Position numbers and translations under genes: made by a program. A DNA stretch of 64,000 bases from Bin5 sp965208965 (GTDB taxonomy: Bacteria > Chloroflexota > Anaerolineae > Caldilineales > Caldilineaceae): assembly GCA_965208965.1 (NCBI GenBank), contig OZ242384.1, positions 3,844,001-3,908,000 on the forward strand. The letters are read 5' to 3'. Below are positions 33,896 through 42,188 of this stretch, piece after piece; positions within the stretch are counted from its first letter, which is position 1, and the number at the start of each line of letters is the position of its first letter. A model generated the notes under the pieces. That model was not told where the DNA came from. It worked only from the letters and a program-made list of their open reading frames with translations, and ran no database searches.

Positions 33896-34966
33896 ATGCT
33901 GAACCAAAAGGCTGAGGCCCCGGGACGGGTACAAGGTCTACAGGAGAAATGGGCGGAGAGCTCAATACCCGTGAGCTCCTCCGGTCCCTCCTCCTCTTTC
34001 GCTCTCTGGGCGGGCGTTGCCTTCAGCGCACTCTTTACTCTCCTGATCTGGGCGCTGGACTATCGCCTGGCCGGCATTGAGTTATTGCCGGACACGGGCT
34101 ACGCCTGGTATTACTGGAAACTACCTGCCCCGACATTCTGGACGCGCGCGACCTCGTGGGGATTCTATCTGGCCCACCAATTGGCAATCTGGGCGATACT
34201 CTACTACGCTCAATTCGTCCGCAAACATCGCTATTCGAAAGGGCTGCATAAGGTCAATGTTTTGGCTCTGGCCGCCAACGCATTCTTCATTTTCCTCCAC
34301 CTGATTCAGACGCACATTTGGTATGACGGGCTCGCGCAGGACACCCCGATTGCCAGCAGCCAGGGCGCCGTCATCGTATTGCTGGTGTGGGTGCTGCTGA
34401 TGGAAAACAACCGGCGCGGCCAGTTCTTCGGCCGGCCCGTTCCCTTCTCAAAAGAGGTCGTCCGCTTTGCCAGGATCTACCACGGGTACTTCTTCGCCTG
34501 GGCCATCGTCTACACCTTCTGGTTTCATCCGATGGTTTCCACTTCCGGTCACCTGATCGGTTTTTTCTACATGTTCCTGCTTCTGCTCCAGGGCAGTCTT
34601 TTCTATACGCGCGTCCACACGAATCGATGGTGGACATTTACGCTTGAGCTGACCGTTCTGGTTCATGGCACACTTGTCGCTCTTATGCAGGGGAATGGCC
34701 TCTGGCCTATGTTCCTGTTTGGGTTCGCGGGTATACTCGTCATTACGCAGATGTATGGGCTAGGTTTGTCTCTGCCGGTTCGACTGCTCATTCTGGGTGT
34801 ATACGTGGGCTCTGCTCTTTTCGTGTACGGCAACCTGGGCTGGGACAGGCTCAACGAAGTCGTGCGCATTCCTTTTATCGAATATGGTTCAATGTTTGCC
34901 CTGGCAGGTCTATTCTGGCTCGGACTGAGGATCGCGAGGAAAATCAAGCAGTTGCGACACGCGTGA
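33896..34966 (+). CDS. Hypothetical polytopic membrane protein
   Basis: A 356-residue protein with about nine to ten membrane helices from residue 38 onwards and a 35-residue polar N-terminus. Histidines recur inside or at the ends of helices (FYLAHQLAIWA, FIFLHLIQTHIWYDG, YHGYFFAWA, ELTVLVHGTLVAL), which could be heme or metal ligands. The family is not one I recognise. It lies just ahead of menA, with 19 bases between, so a link to quinone or respiratory functions is possible but only positional. Confidence 0.75.
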   Translation: MLNQKAEAPGRVQGLQEKWAESSIPVSSSGPSSSFALWAGVAFSALFTLLIWALDYRLAGIELLPDTGYAWYYWKLPAPTFWTRATSWGFYLAHQLAIWAILYYAQFVRKHRYSKGLHKVNVLALAANAFFIFLHLIQTHIWYDGLAQDTPIASSQGAVIVLLVWVLLMENNRRGQFFGRPVPFSKEVVRFARIYHGYFFAWAIVYTFWFHPMVSTSGHLIGFFYMFLLLLQGSLFYTRVHTNRWWTFTLELTVLVHGTLVALMQGNGLWPMFLFGFAGILVITQMYGLGLSLPVRLLILGVYVGSALFVYGNLGWDRLNEVVRIPFIEYGSMFALAGLFWLGLRIARKIKQLRHA

Positions 34967-34985
34967 TGGTGTCACGCAATTCCCA

Positions 34986-35957
34986 ATGGCTGTCTTGAAC
35001 ATGAGCGACTCCAGCCTGGACCCGAAAGCTAATCAAGACGCCTCCGACTTTCGTACGAGTTTTCCCAGACCTGAGAATACAGTTAACAAATGGCAGATCT
35101 GGCTGCTGGCTTCACGACCCAAGACGCTTCCGGCCGCTATCTCTCCGGTGCTGGTCGGGACCTCTCTCGCCTGGGCTGATGGGCAGTTCTCTCTTGCGGC
35201 GGCGCTGGCAGCTGCGGTCGGCGCCCTTCTGCTGCAGATTCTCTCCAACTTCGCCAACGACTACTTTGATTTTAAGAAGGGTGTCGATACGCGGGAACGC
35301 GTGGGCCCCACGCGCGTCATGGCGGCCGGTCTCCTTTCTGCTCCGGAGCTGCGTCTTGGCATGGCCGCTGTGATCAGTCTGGCGTTTCTTGACGGTATCT
35401 ACCTGGTCCTGGTTGGAGGCTGGCCCATACTGGCCGTAGGTGTGGCGTCGATACTTGCCGCCCTGCTATACACGGGAGGCCCGCTTCCCTTCGGCTATCG
35501 CGGGCTGGGAGATCTGTTTGTCTTTGTCTTTTTCGGTCTCACCGCAGTCTGCGGAACTTACTATGTGCAGGCCGGAACACTATCACCGGTTATTTTCGTT
35601 GCCGCTGCGCCCGTTGGCTTCCTGATCACCGCCATCCTCGTCGTCAACAATCTGCGCGACATCGAGACCGATGCCAAGGCCGGCAAGCGTACGCTCGCAG
35701 TACTTATCGGTCACAAGAGTACGCAGCGCCAGTACCTTATATTGCTCATCCTGGCCTATTCCGCCACGCTCCTCCTCTGGCTGGAATACGATCTGGGCCC
35801 TGCAGTTCTGTTGCCTCTCCTCAGCCTGCCGCTTGCCGTCCGGAGGGCCTCTTCCGTTTATTCAGCCAAAGGGAAGGAGCTCAATTCCGTACTGGCGGCG
35901 ACCGCGCAACTGTCTCTGCAGTTCAGCCTGCTGCTCTCGATTGGTATACTTCTCTGA
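34986..35957 (+). CDS. menA: 1,4-dihydroxy-2-naphthoate polyprenyltransferase
   Basis: A 323-residue UbiA-superfamily membrane enzyme of menaquinone synthesis. SNFANDYFDFKKGVDT near residue 95 is the N-x-x-x-D-x-x-x-D prenyl diphosphate site; VNNLRDIETDAKAGKRTLAV near 220 is the second Asp motif. About eight membrane helices. Presence implies menaquinone as respiratory quinone. The oxidoreductase gene starts two bases after its stop. Alternative start ATG at 35001. Confidence 0.9.
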   Translation: MAVLNMSDSSLDPKANQDASDFRTSFPRPENTVNKWQIWLLASRPKTLPAAISPVLVGTSLAWADGQFSLAAALAAAVGALLLQILSNFANDYFDFKKGVDTRERVGPTRVMAAGLLSAPELRLGMAAVISLAFLDGIYLVLVGGWPILAVGVASILAALLYTGGPLPFGYRGLGDLFVFVFFGLTAVCGTYYVQAGTLSPVIFVAAAPVGFLITAILVVNNLRDIETDAKAGKRTLAVLIGHKSTQRQYLILLILAYSATLLLWLEYDLGPAVLLPLLSLPLAVRRASSVYSAKGKELNSVLAATAQLSLQFSLLLSIGILL

Positions 35958-35959
35958 AG

Positions 35960-36850
35960 ATGGCGGACTTCGACGTCATTTTCGTAGGCGCCGGCCACAA
36001 TGCACTTGTCTGCGCAGGATACCTGGCCAAGGCGGGCTACCGGGTCGGCATGTTTGAAAGCCGTCACGTAGTCGGAGGGGCGGTAGCCACGCAGGAGATC
36101 ATCCCCGGCTATCGTTTTGACCTCGGCGGCAGCGCACACATCCATACCACGCTCAGGATTCTGGGTGACCAGGTTCCTACTTGGCGTGTGGCATCGGCAA
36201 AGAGAGCAAGGGTCGGCAACGGGTTTGGTATGATGGTGCGGTTTGCAATGAGTGAGTTGCCCGACTATGGCGGCGCCGGAGGACTGGATAACGAGACTAC
36301 CTGTCCGGAGCACAGGGCCCTGCAGTTTATCTGTCCTGACCTGGACTATCTGGAACGCGCCTACCGAGACTATCTTTCCGGTCGACCATCCGCAGACCCG
36401 GCGCTCATCGCCATGACGTTTTCCGCCGTCGATCCGTCGCTCGCGCCGCCGGGTAAACACGTTCTCTTTCTGTGGGGACAATACTTCCCGTATGAGCTGG
36501 CCACAGGCGAAAGCTGGGATGACACCGGCGACAGGGTGGCGGATCGGATGCTGGCCAAACTGGCGGACTACGCACCCAACGTGGCTTCATCTGTCGTCGG
36601 CAGGCTCGTGCAAACGCCGCTATGGCTCGAAAGGGAGTTGGGGCTGCTGCGAGGGAAAGTCATGCATCTCGAAATGTCGGTCAACCAGATGTTTACGTTG
36701 AGACCGTGGTTGCGCATGAGAGACTATCGTGGACCTGCCGAAGGCCTCTATCTGACGGGAGCCAGTATGCATCCGGGTGGAGGTATCATGGGCGCGGCCG
36801 CAGTTCTCCTCCATGACCTGAGCCGCAAGCCGGGCGTTTTTGGCCGGTAG
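35960..36850 (+). pseudogene. CrtI-like FAD oxidoreductase with large internal in-frame deletion
   Basis: A 296-residue frame that begins with an intact FAD motif (VIFVGAGHNALVCAGYLAKAG) and ends with intact blocks (SMHPGGGIMGA). Members of this phytoene-dehydrogenase-related family are about 500-530 residues. Here FDLGGSAHIHTTLRILGDQ (about residue 70) runs straight into VASAKRARVGNGFGMMVRF, which normally lies over 200 residues further on. The reading frame is kept, so a protein could be made, but part of the FAD and substrate domains is missing. An assembly error is an alternative. It is coupled to menA by a two-base gap. Confidence 0.75.
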
Positions 36851-36942
36851 CAGACCGGCATTCCTCTTCTATTTCGCTTAAGGCCTTTTTTGCCAGTGTC
36901 CAATTCATTGTAATCGTGCGATCGAGGTGATAGAATCTGCGC

Positions 36943-37737
36943 ATGGATTCCCTTCAGACATCTGAATCGCAACGCACGACGATCTTTCGTTATCGCAGCA
37001 GTGGCGAGGACGAGGTTGGATATGTTTTCGCCGAGGAGATTTTCCGCCTGCGCTGGGGAACCGGCGTCGGTGTTGGGCGATGTGAACGCGATAGCGACTG
37101 CTGGCGTGTCTATCGCACGACGCGATTCGACGAAAAGGAGTTGGGACGTGTCACAGCTGATGGCGTCATCCACAGTCATGGCCTTTTCGAAGGAGGAAGC
37201 CTGGGCTGGCTTGAGTCGGATGGCACGGTAGTTCGGGGCGGACTCATTTTTGCCGAAGAGGAAGTAGGTCGCGTTGACGGTCCACAGTCGCTGGCGGCAG
37301 CTGCCGCTCTACTCCTGATATTCGTTCCCGATGAAGATGAAGCAAATAGAGAGATTGAGCGGCGTGGATCGCTCATTGCCCAGGGTTTTGCCGCCAACCC
37401 CGCCCCGCCAAAGACAAAACCCAGACCGGTCGGACGACCCAAACAGTCGCCAGCCAAAAACCTGCTTGACCGCTTGCACAAACATAAGGCCGGCGTCCTG
37501 GCCTTCATGTATGACTTCCGCATCCCTTTTGACAACAACCTCGTCGAACGAGATGTACGCATGATAAAGATCCAACAGAAGGTCTCCGGCTGCTTTCGTA
37601 CCGAAGACGGGGCCCACATCTTCTGTGCGATTCGTTCCTATATCTCTACTGCCCGTAAACATGGCCTCAACGCGATTGATGCCATCCACAACGCCTTTCT
37701 TGACCAACCCTTCATCCTTGATATCTTTCAGGTTTAG
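36943..37737 (+). CDS. Chimeric ORF: unknown beta-rich domain fused to an IS66 transposase tail
   Basis: A 264-residue frame. Residues 1-140 contain short strand repeats (YRSSGEDEVGYVFAEEIFRL, FDEKELGRVTADGVIHSHG, ESDGTVVRGGLIFAEEEVGRV), perhaps a 4-fold hairpin sheet, of no family I know. From about residue 160 it turns into the C-terminal end of an IS66-family transposase: GRPKQSPAKNLLDRLHKHK, FDNNLVERDVRMIKIQQKVS and YISTARKHGLNAIDAI. Thus a transposase fragment has replaced or been joined to the end of another gene in frame. Confidence 0.7.
   Translation: MDSLQTSESQRTTIFRYRSSGEDEVGYVFAEEIFRLRWGTGVGVGRCERDSDCWRVYRTTRFDEKELGRVTADGVIHSHGLFEGGSLGWLESDGTVVRGGLIFAEEEVGRVDGPQSLAAAAALLLIFVPDEDEANREIERRGSLIAQGFAANPAPPKTKPRPVGRPKQSPAKNLLDRLHKHKAGVLAFMYDFRIPFDNNLVERDVRMIKIQQKVSGCFRTEDGAHIFCAIRSYISTARKHGLNAIDAIHNAFLDQPFILDIFQV
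37400..37737 (+). mobile_element. IS66-family transposase remnant
   Basis: Covers the last ~110 codons of the chimera above, with the D-N-N-L-V-E-R-D catalytic glutamate region. The rest of the element (accessory genes, N-terminal transposase part and left end) is absent. The right inverted repeat was not identified. Confidence 0.7.
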
Positions 37738-37780
37738 TAGTTATAGGGGATGTTTATATTGGCTACGCGAAAGGTTGCAC

Positions 37781-38725
37781 TTGAACACCATCCAGACTGA
37801 ACGCCTGACTTTCGGAATCCGCACGTCCGGAAGCGCCGACGGCGTCCCTCTCCTCCTGCTCCACGGTTCACACGCAACCAGCCGGTGGTGGGAACCGTTT
37901 TTCTCCATCCTCCCGGATTCGATACGGGCGATTGCGCCTGATCTCAGAGGCTGCGGCCAGAGCACCCAATCAGAGGGCGGATACGGGATCGAGGAGCAGG
38001 CTGAAGACATCGCCGAGCTGGTCCAGGCCCTCTCACTGTCTGATTTCGACCTGGTAGGCCACGGCAGTGGGGGAGCAATCGCCATCGAGTACGCCCTGCG
38101 TCACGGCCAGCAGCTGCACAGCCTGATTCTTGTTGACAGCGTGCCGATTGAAGGAGCGCTCACTCCGCTGCGGGGACTGCAGCTACTTTCCCAGATGCGC
38201 GACGACCGCTCTCTCCTGAGAAAGGCACTGTCTGCACTACTTCCCACCGCGCCCCCTCCTACGATGACTGAACAGCAATTCGACACCTTTTTCGAGCTTC
38301 TAGTAGACGACGCCGCCGCAATGGCGCCCGCAGCCTTTACGGCTGTCGCCGAAGCTCTGGGGCGCTGGAATCGTCAGGAGGAGGCGCACAGGCTAACCTT
38401 GCCCACACTCCTGTTGCTCGGAACGGAAGACATAGTCGTCGAAAGAGATGCCGCCACTCGTTCCCTTCTCGCCATTCCCGGAGCCGCCAATCTTGAGATC
38501 CTGAGAGGTATAGGCCATAGTCCCATGATTGAGTCACCTGTCGTCCTCGCCGAGAGAATAATCGAGTTCATTACCGAGGATTTCGAGAGCTTTGAGGAAG
38601 CTCGGGACTACGCGCAGGAAAGCGCGACTGGAGCCGACGAACCGGAGGGGATCGAGTTAGACCGGTCCTCTGCGGACGACCAAGCTGCAGAGGGACCAGT
38701 GACAGGGCCGACTCATGAGCGCTGA
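37781..38725 (+). CDS. Alpha/beta hydrolase
   Basis: A 314-residue protein from TTG 37781 (TTG 37775 is also possible; AAAGG lies just upstream). The oxyanion block LLLLHGSHATS, the nucleophile elbow GHGSGGAIA with Ser, the Asp/Glu loop LLLGTEDIVVER and the catalytic His in GIGHSPMIE are present. Fold and length fit epoxide hydrolase/haloalkane dehalogenase/esterase relatives; substrate not determined. The open frame extends upstream into the IS66 remnant, so its native start may have been altered by that event. The C-terminal 40 residues are acidic and overlap the next gene by 11 bases. Confidence 0.8.
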   Translation: MNTIQTERLTFGIRTSGSADGVPLLLLHGSHATSRWWEPFFSILPDSIRAIAPDLRGCGQSTQSEGGYGIEEQAEDIAELVQALSLSDFDLVGHGSGGAIAIEYALRHGQQLHSLILVDSVPIEGALTPLRGLQLLSQMRDDRSLLRKALSALLPTAPPPTMTEQQFDTFFELLVDDAAAMAPAAFTAVAEALGRWNRQEEAHRLTLPTLLLLGTEDIVVERDAATRSLLAIPGAANLEILRGIGHSPMIESPVVLAERIIEFITEDFESFEEARDYAQESATGADEPEGIELDRSSADDQAAEGPVTGPTHER

Positions 38726-39350
38726 GAATCAGCAGGACCTGCGAGCCCACTGGGACGAGCGCTACCGCAGTGGACAGACGCCTTGGGATACCGGCATCAC
38801 GCCGCCCGAGGTTCAGGCCTTCTGGAAAGAGCAGCCGCCGCCCGCAGCGGGAGCATTTGCCCTCGATATAGGCTGCGGCACCGGGTTGAATACGCTCTTT
38901 CTGGCTGGACAAGGACTATGCGCAATCGGTTTTGATCTCTCCGGGCAGGCGATCAGCCTGGCACAGCAGAGGCTGAAAGATAGTGGCCGCCAAGATCGAC
39001 CCAGGCCCGGAGGTGAGGCATTTTTCGTGCAGGCAGACGTTATCAGGCTTCCACTGGACAAACTGGGAGCGGCGTACGCTCTGGACATTGGCTGTCTCCA
39101 CAGCCTTCCCGACCATCTTCGCCCCGCATACGCCGCAGGAGTCCACCGCGGATTGAAAAGTGGGGGCTACTTCCATCTTTATGTTTTCGACAGGAATGTC
39201 TCCGACGGTCCCGGCGCTAAAGGAATGTACCAGGGCGAGGTGGCCGCTCTTTTCGACGGCAAACTGGAGATCGTAACAGAGGAAGTGGGAGTTTCGTCTA
39301 ACTCGGTATCGAGACCTTCGCGCTGGTTCCTGCTTAGAAGAGATTCATAA
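38715..39350 (+). CDS. Class I SAM-dependent methyltransferase, TehB-like
   Basis: A 211-residue methyltransferase. WDERYRSGQTPWDTGITPPEVQAF at about 12-35 and LDIGCGTGLNTLFLAGQG (motif I) followed by GFDLSGQAISLAQQRL are typical of the tellurite/thiopurine methyltransferase-like group. DIGCLHSLPDHLRPAYAAGVH is the motif IV-V region. Its start overlaps the hydrolase gene, so both are coupled. Confidence 0.85.
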   Translation: MSAENQQDLRAHWDERYRSGQTPWDTGITPPEVQAFWKEQPPPAAGAFALDIGCGTGLNTLFLAGQGLCAIGFDLSGQAISLAQQRLKDSGRQDRPRPGGEAFFVQADVIRLPLDKLGAAYALDIGCLHSLPDHLRPAYAAGVHRGLKSGGYFHLYVFDRNVSDGPGAKGMYQGEVAALFDGKLEIVTEEVGVSSNSVSRPSRWFLLRRDS

Positions 39351-39427
39351 TTTCCAGACAGGGCAGGCCGACCGGGTAGGAACTCTGAGGTGGGGAGTTC
39401 ACCGCCTTCCTCTCTTATAGCCGCTGA

Positions 39428-40690
39428 TTACGGGCACTCTGCACGTGAAACGGGGGCGGACCCTCCCCCGTCGTTCGGTTGCGGGAGTTCCGGACTGAAG
39501 GAGGTGTTTGTATCAATCAGAGGGGGTCTGTCAAATATGCGCGTGAGTTCTTCGGCGATGTAATCCCAGTTCACGATAAAAACGGACATGTCCTGCCGCC
39601 AGCCGGCCCTCATCGCGTCAGGTGGTCTCAGCACCAATCCCTTGACATCCGCCTCCCCCAACGATAGACCAAACCGGGCGTATTTCAACGTGTCCCATTT
39701 GCTCACATCCGTGTAAACCGAGTAGCGCAGGGCGTCATACAGGTGCAGGGCCTTCGGCAGCAGATTCTGCTCTGCGAGTTGCTTCCTTAACGCCCACACG
39801 ACCCGCTGTTGCCGCCGGGCGCGCTCCAGGTCCCCACCGCCGGACCGGCGGCTCCGCACATAGCTGAGAGCTTGTTCACCGCTCAGAATATGCTCGCCCG
39901 GCGGCAGGTTCAGATAGATGCCCTCTTCCGGATAGATCTCATACAGGTAACAGTCTACGTGAATCTTGAGTCCGTCCAGGACATTGATGAGGTCTACAAA
40001 ACCTTCAAAGCTAAACCTGATGTAGTTGTCAATCGTAATTCCCAGACGCTCTTCCAGGATCTTAATCAACAACCTGGGGCCTCCGCCGCCCGGCGCGTCC
40101 ATCTCTCCCAGGTAGTCGATCACATTGATCCGGTTCGGGAGATGCCCGGGAATCGAGTCGATGTACATGTCGCGCGGGAACGAGACGATGGCTGCCTCGC
40201 CGAGGTCGGGGTTCATCATCAGCAGAATTATGACATCGGTCCGCCAGTTGGGCTGATGCGGCCGTTGATCGCTGCCCAGGATCAAGACGTTGGTGGTTCT
40301 GTCCAGATCGGTTACTACCGGAGTCGGTTGCGGCGTTGGGGTGGCAGTAGGAGTAACGGTTGGGACTGGGGTCGCGGTCGGCGCCGTTGTTGGAGTATTC
40401 TGCGCGGCTGCCTGTTGCCCCTGTTCCTGCGGAACGGAAACAGAACCGTCCTCCTCGGGAGCGCCGCTGCCGGCAGGAGGAGGCTCGTCCGACAGAGCTT
40501 CACGCGAATGGGAGGGCTCAACCTGTTCGGCCTCTGCCGGGTCGCCTTCGTTGTTGACAATGAAAAAGCTGAGCAGGATTGCACTGCCAAGGATCAGCAG
40601 CAGATAAGGCCGCACGAACGCGGGCAAACCCCTTCGGACCGTATTTCGCGTCTGTCTCAGGGGTGTTGGAAGGTTACGCCGCAGGCTCAT
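39428..40690 (-). CDS. LytR-CpsA-Psr (LCP) family protein
   Basis: A 420-residue protein with a short cytoplasmic N-terminus, one membrane helix (YLLLILGSAILLSFFIV at about 30), a Pro/Thr-rich linker at about 60-120 and the LCP domain. NVLILGSDQRPHQPNWRTDVIIL, SFPRDMYI, and the Arg/Asp-rich block SYVRSRRSGGGDLERARRQQ are the catalytic residues that bind polyprenyl pyrophosphate and Mg. LCP enzymes attach glycopolymers to the cell wall or other carriers. Transcribed after cinA with 163 bases between. Confidence 0.92.
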   Translation of the reverse strand: MSLRRNLPTPLRQTRNTVRRGLPAFVRPYLLLILGSAILLSFFIVNNEGDPAEAEQVEPSHSREALSDEPPPAGSGAPEEDGSVSVPQEQGQQAAAQNTPTTAPTATPVPTVTPTATPTPQPTPVVTDLDRTTNVLILGSDQRPHQPNWRTDVIILLMMNPDLGEAAIVSFPRDMYIDSIPGHLPNRINVIDYLGEMDAPGGGGPRLLIKILEERLGITIDNYIRFSFEGFVDLINVLDGLKIHVDCYLYEIYPEEGIYLNLPPGEHILSGEQALSYVRSRRSGGGDLERARRQQRVVWALRKQLAEQNLLPKALHLYDALRYSVYTDVSKWDTLKYARFGLSLGEADVKGLVLRPPDAMRAGWRQDMSVFIVNWDYIAEELTRIFDRPPLIDTNTSFSPELPQPNDGGGSAPVSRAECP

Positions 40691-40853
40691 AGCTGAAAAA
40701 CTCGTCGGAGTAACGGGACGGACAGCAAGCGCCTCGCCCTAATCCTGCTTTAGAATTGTAAAGGGCAAAGAAACAACGAGAAGTGAGGACATGGAAGAAA
40801 ATACGCTTCTTTCTCCCACTTTCTCTTTCCTCTTTTCAGGTTAGGCCATTTAT

Positions 40854-42107
40854 CTATACTTCCAGGTCAAGTAAGATTCGACGAAGTATGTCCATGGCCC
40901 GATTCCCTACCCAGGCATTTGTCAGGCGGTCCGCTCCACCAAAGGGAAAGCGGGCCACTTCGGTACGGTCAGGTCCGGCGCAGCCAATCCAGGTTTCGCC
41001 ACCCTGATTGGAATGAAAAGTCTCATCCGGCCGGCCGCTGGTGATAACGGCCATACCGTGGGACACATCGCACTCTTCACGCAGATGCAGAGCCAGGTCT
41101 CTAGCAACCTCACTCGCCGGAGGCCTGTCAAGTAGCTGTCGAAGGGAGGCTGTCTCCTGATCGGCTTCGAGGATACGCGCGGAGTCTTCGGGGGCGAATC
41201 CATTCTTCATCCGGTCGGCAATTGCCCCTCCTGACACCGTTTCCACCAGCGCGACGCGGGCGTCAGCCTTTTGCAGCAACCCCGCCAGGACGGATTCAAC
41301 GGTCTCTTCAGGCGTTGTACTGTAAATGTAACTGCCGATGACGGCGCGAACTCTCCCTTCCATCTGGTCGAGAAGCCCTTCGGCCTCATCGGCGCTGGAG
41401 GCCCTCGCAGCAATTCGAACGTCGGCCTGGCCCAGGTGCGCGGCCAGTCCCATGGTCGGATTGGTACTGTCCATCAGATCGCCAAGTTCCGCGTCAAGGC
41501 TGCTTTCTCCTATGCCGACAGTTCGCAAAATTCTTCGGCGAATTACACCGACGCCTCCTGTCAGGTCTTGCAGGAAAGGCAGAACGAGATCGGTCATCAT
41601 TCGCTTCATTTCACGGGGAACGCCCGGCATGGCGATGACCCTGCCGCCGCGCCCGCGGCGTCGATCAAAGGTGATGAATCCCGGCGCCGTACCAACCGGG
41701 TTTTCCAGAACGGTCGCCGCTTCCGGAATCTGAGCCTGGCGCAGATTGTTTTCGCTCATACGCTGGTAGCCCCAACGAGCGAATCGCACCCTGAGGTTTT
41801 CCTCAATGTCGGGATGGCGTTCCAGAGGACAGCCGGTTGCATTGGCAATGGCGTCGCGCGTGATGTCGTCGGCTGTCGGACCCAGGCCGCCGGTCACAAG
41901 GACCACGTCACTGCGGCCCAAGGCCAGTTCCAACACGCCGCGCAGGCGGGGTTCATTGTCGCCCACGGTGGTCTTGTAGTAAAGATTGACGCCTATCTCT
42001 CTGAGCTGCTGAGCAATCCAGGCAGCGTTAGTGTCGACAATGTCACCGAGCAGTATCTCTGTTCCGGATGTGACGAGTTCGGCTGAAACGCTCTTTGAGT
42101 CTGTCAT
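40854..42107 (-). CDS. cinA: CinA-family protein with degraded amidase motif
   Basis: A 417-residue protein. The N-terminal MoaB-like domain is well kept (SGTEILLGDIVDTNAAWIAQ, VTGGLGPTADDITRDAIA, AMPGVPREMKRM). The C-terminal amidase domain is weak: the usual ESCTGG motif of nicotinamide-mononucleotide amidase reads ETVSGG here, with Thr in place of the catalytic Ser position, and the conserved G-x-V-x-Y region is not visible. It may retain only the N-terminal pyrophosphatase-like activity. Normal total length. Confidence 0.85.
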   Translation of the reverse strand: MTDSKSVSAELVTSGTEILLGDIVDTNAAWIAQQLREIGVNLYYKTTVGDNEPRLRGVLELALGRSDVVLVTGGLGPTADDITRDAIANATGCPLERHPDIEENLRVRFARWGYQRMSENNLRQAQIPEAATVLENPVGTAPGFITFDRRRGRGGRVIAMPGVPREMKRMMTDLVLPFLQDLTGGVGVIRRRILRTVGIGESSLDAELGDLMDSTNPTMGLAAHLGQADVRIAARASSADEAEGLLDQMEGRVRAVIGSYIYSTTPEETVESVLAGLLQKADARVALVETVSGGAIADRMKNGFAPEDSARILEADQETASLRQLLDRPPASEVARDLALHLREECDVSHGMAVITSGRPDETFHSNQGGETWIGCAGPDRTEVARFPFGGADRLTNAWVGNRAMDILRRILLDLEV

Positions 42108-42188
42108 GATCTTGATCTTTACGTGATTCTGCCCTGTCCTGAATGTGCTCTCGATTTCGTCTTCAGGATTCCGCGCCGCGTATTCGGG

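Noticed and set aside
39380..39410. Possible terminator hairpin GAACTC/GAGTTC between convergent genes
   Set aside because: Only six base pairs and no T-run on either strand.
41271..42086. 271-codon frame on the plus strand
   Set aside because: Antisense to cinA, which has clear motifs; no ribosome-binding site or family pattern.
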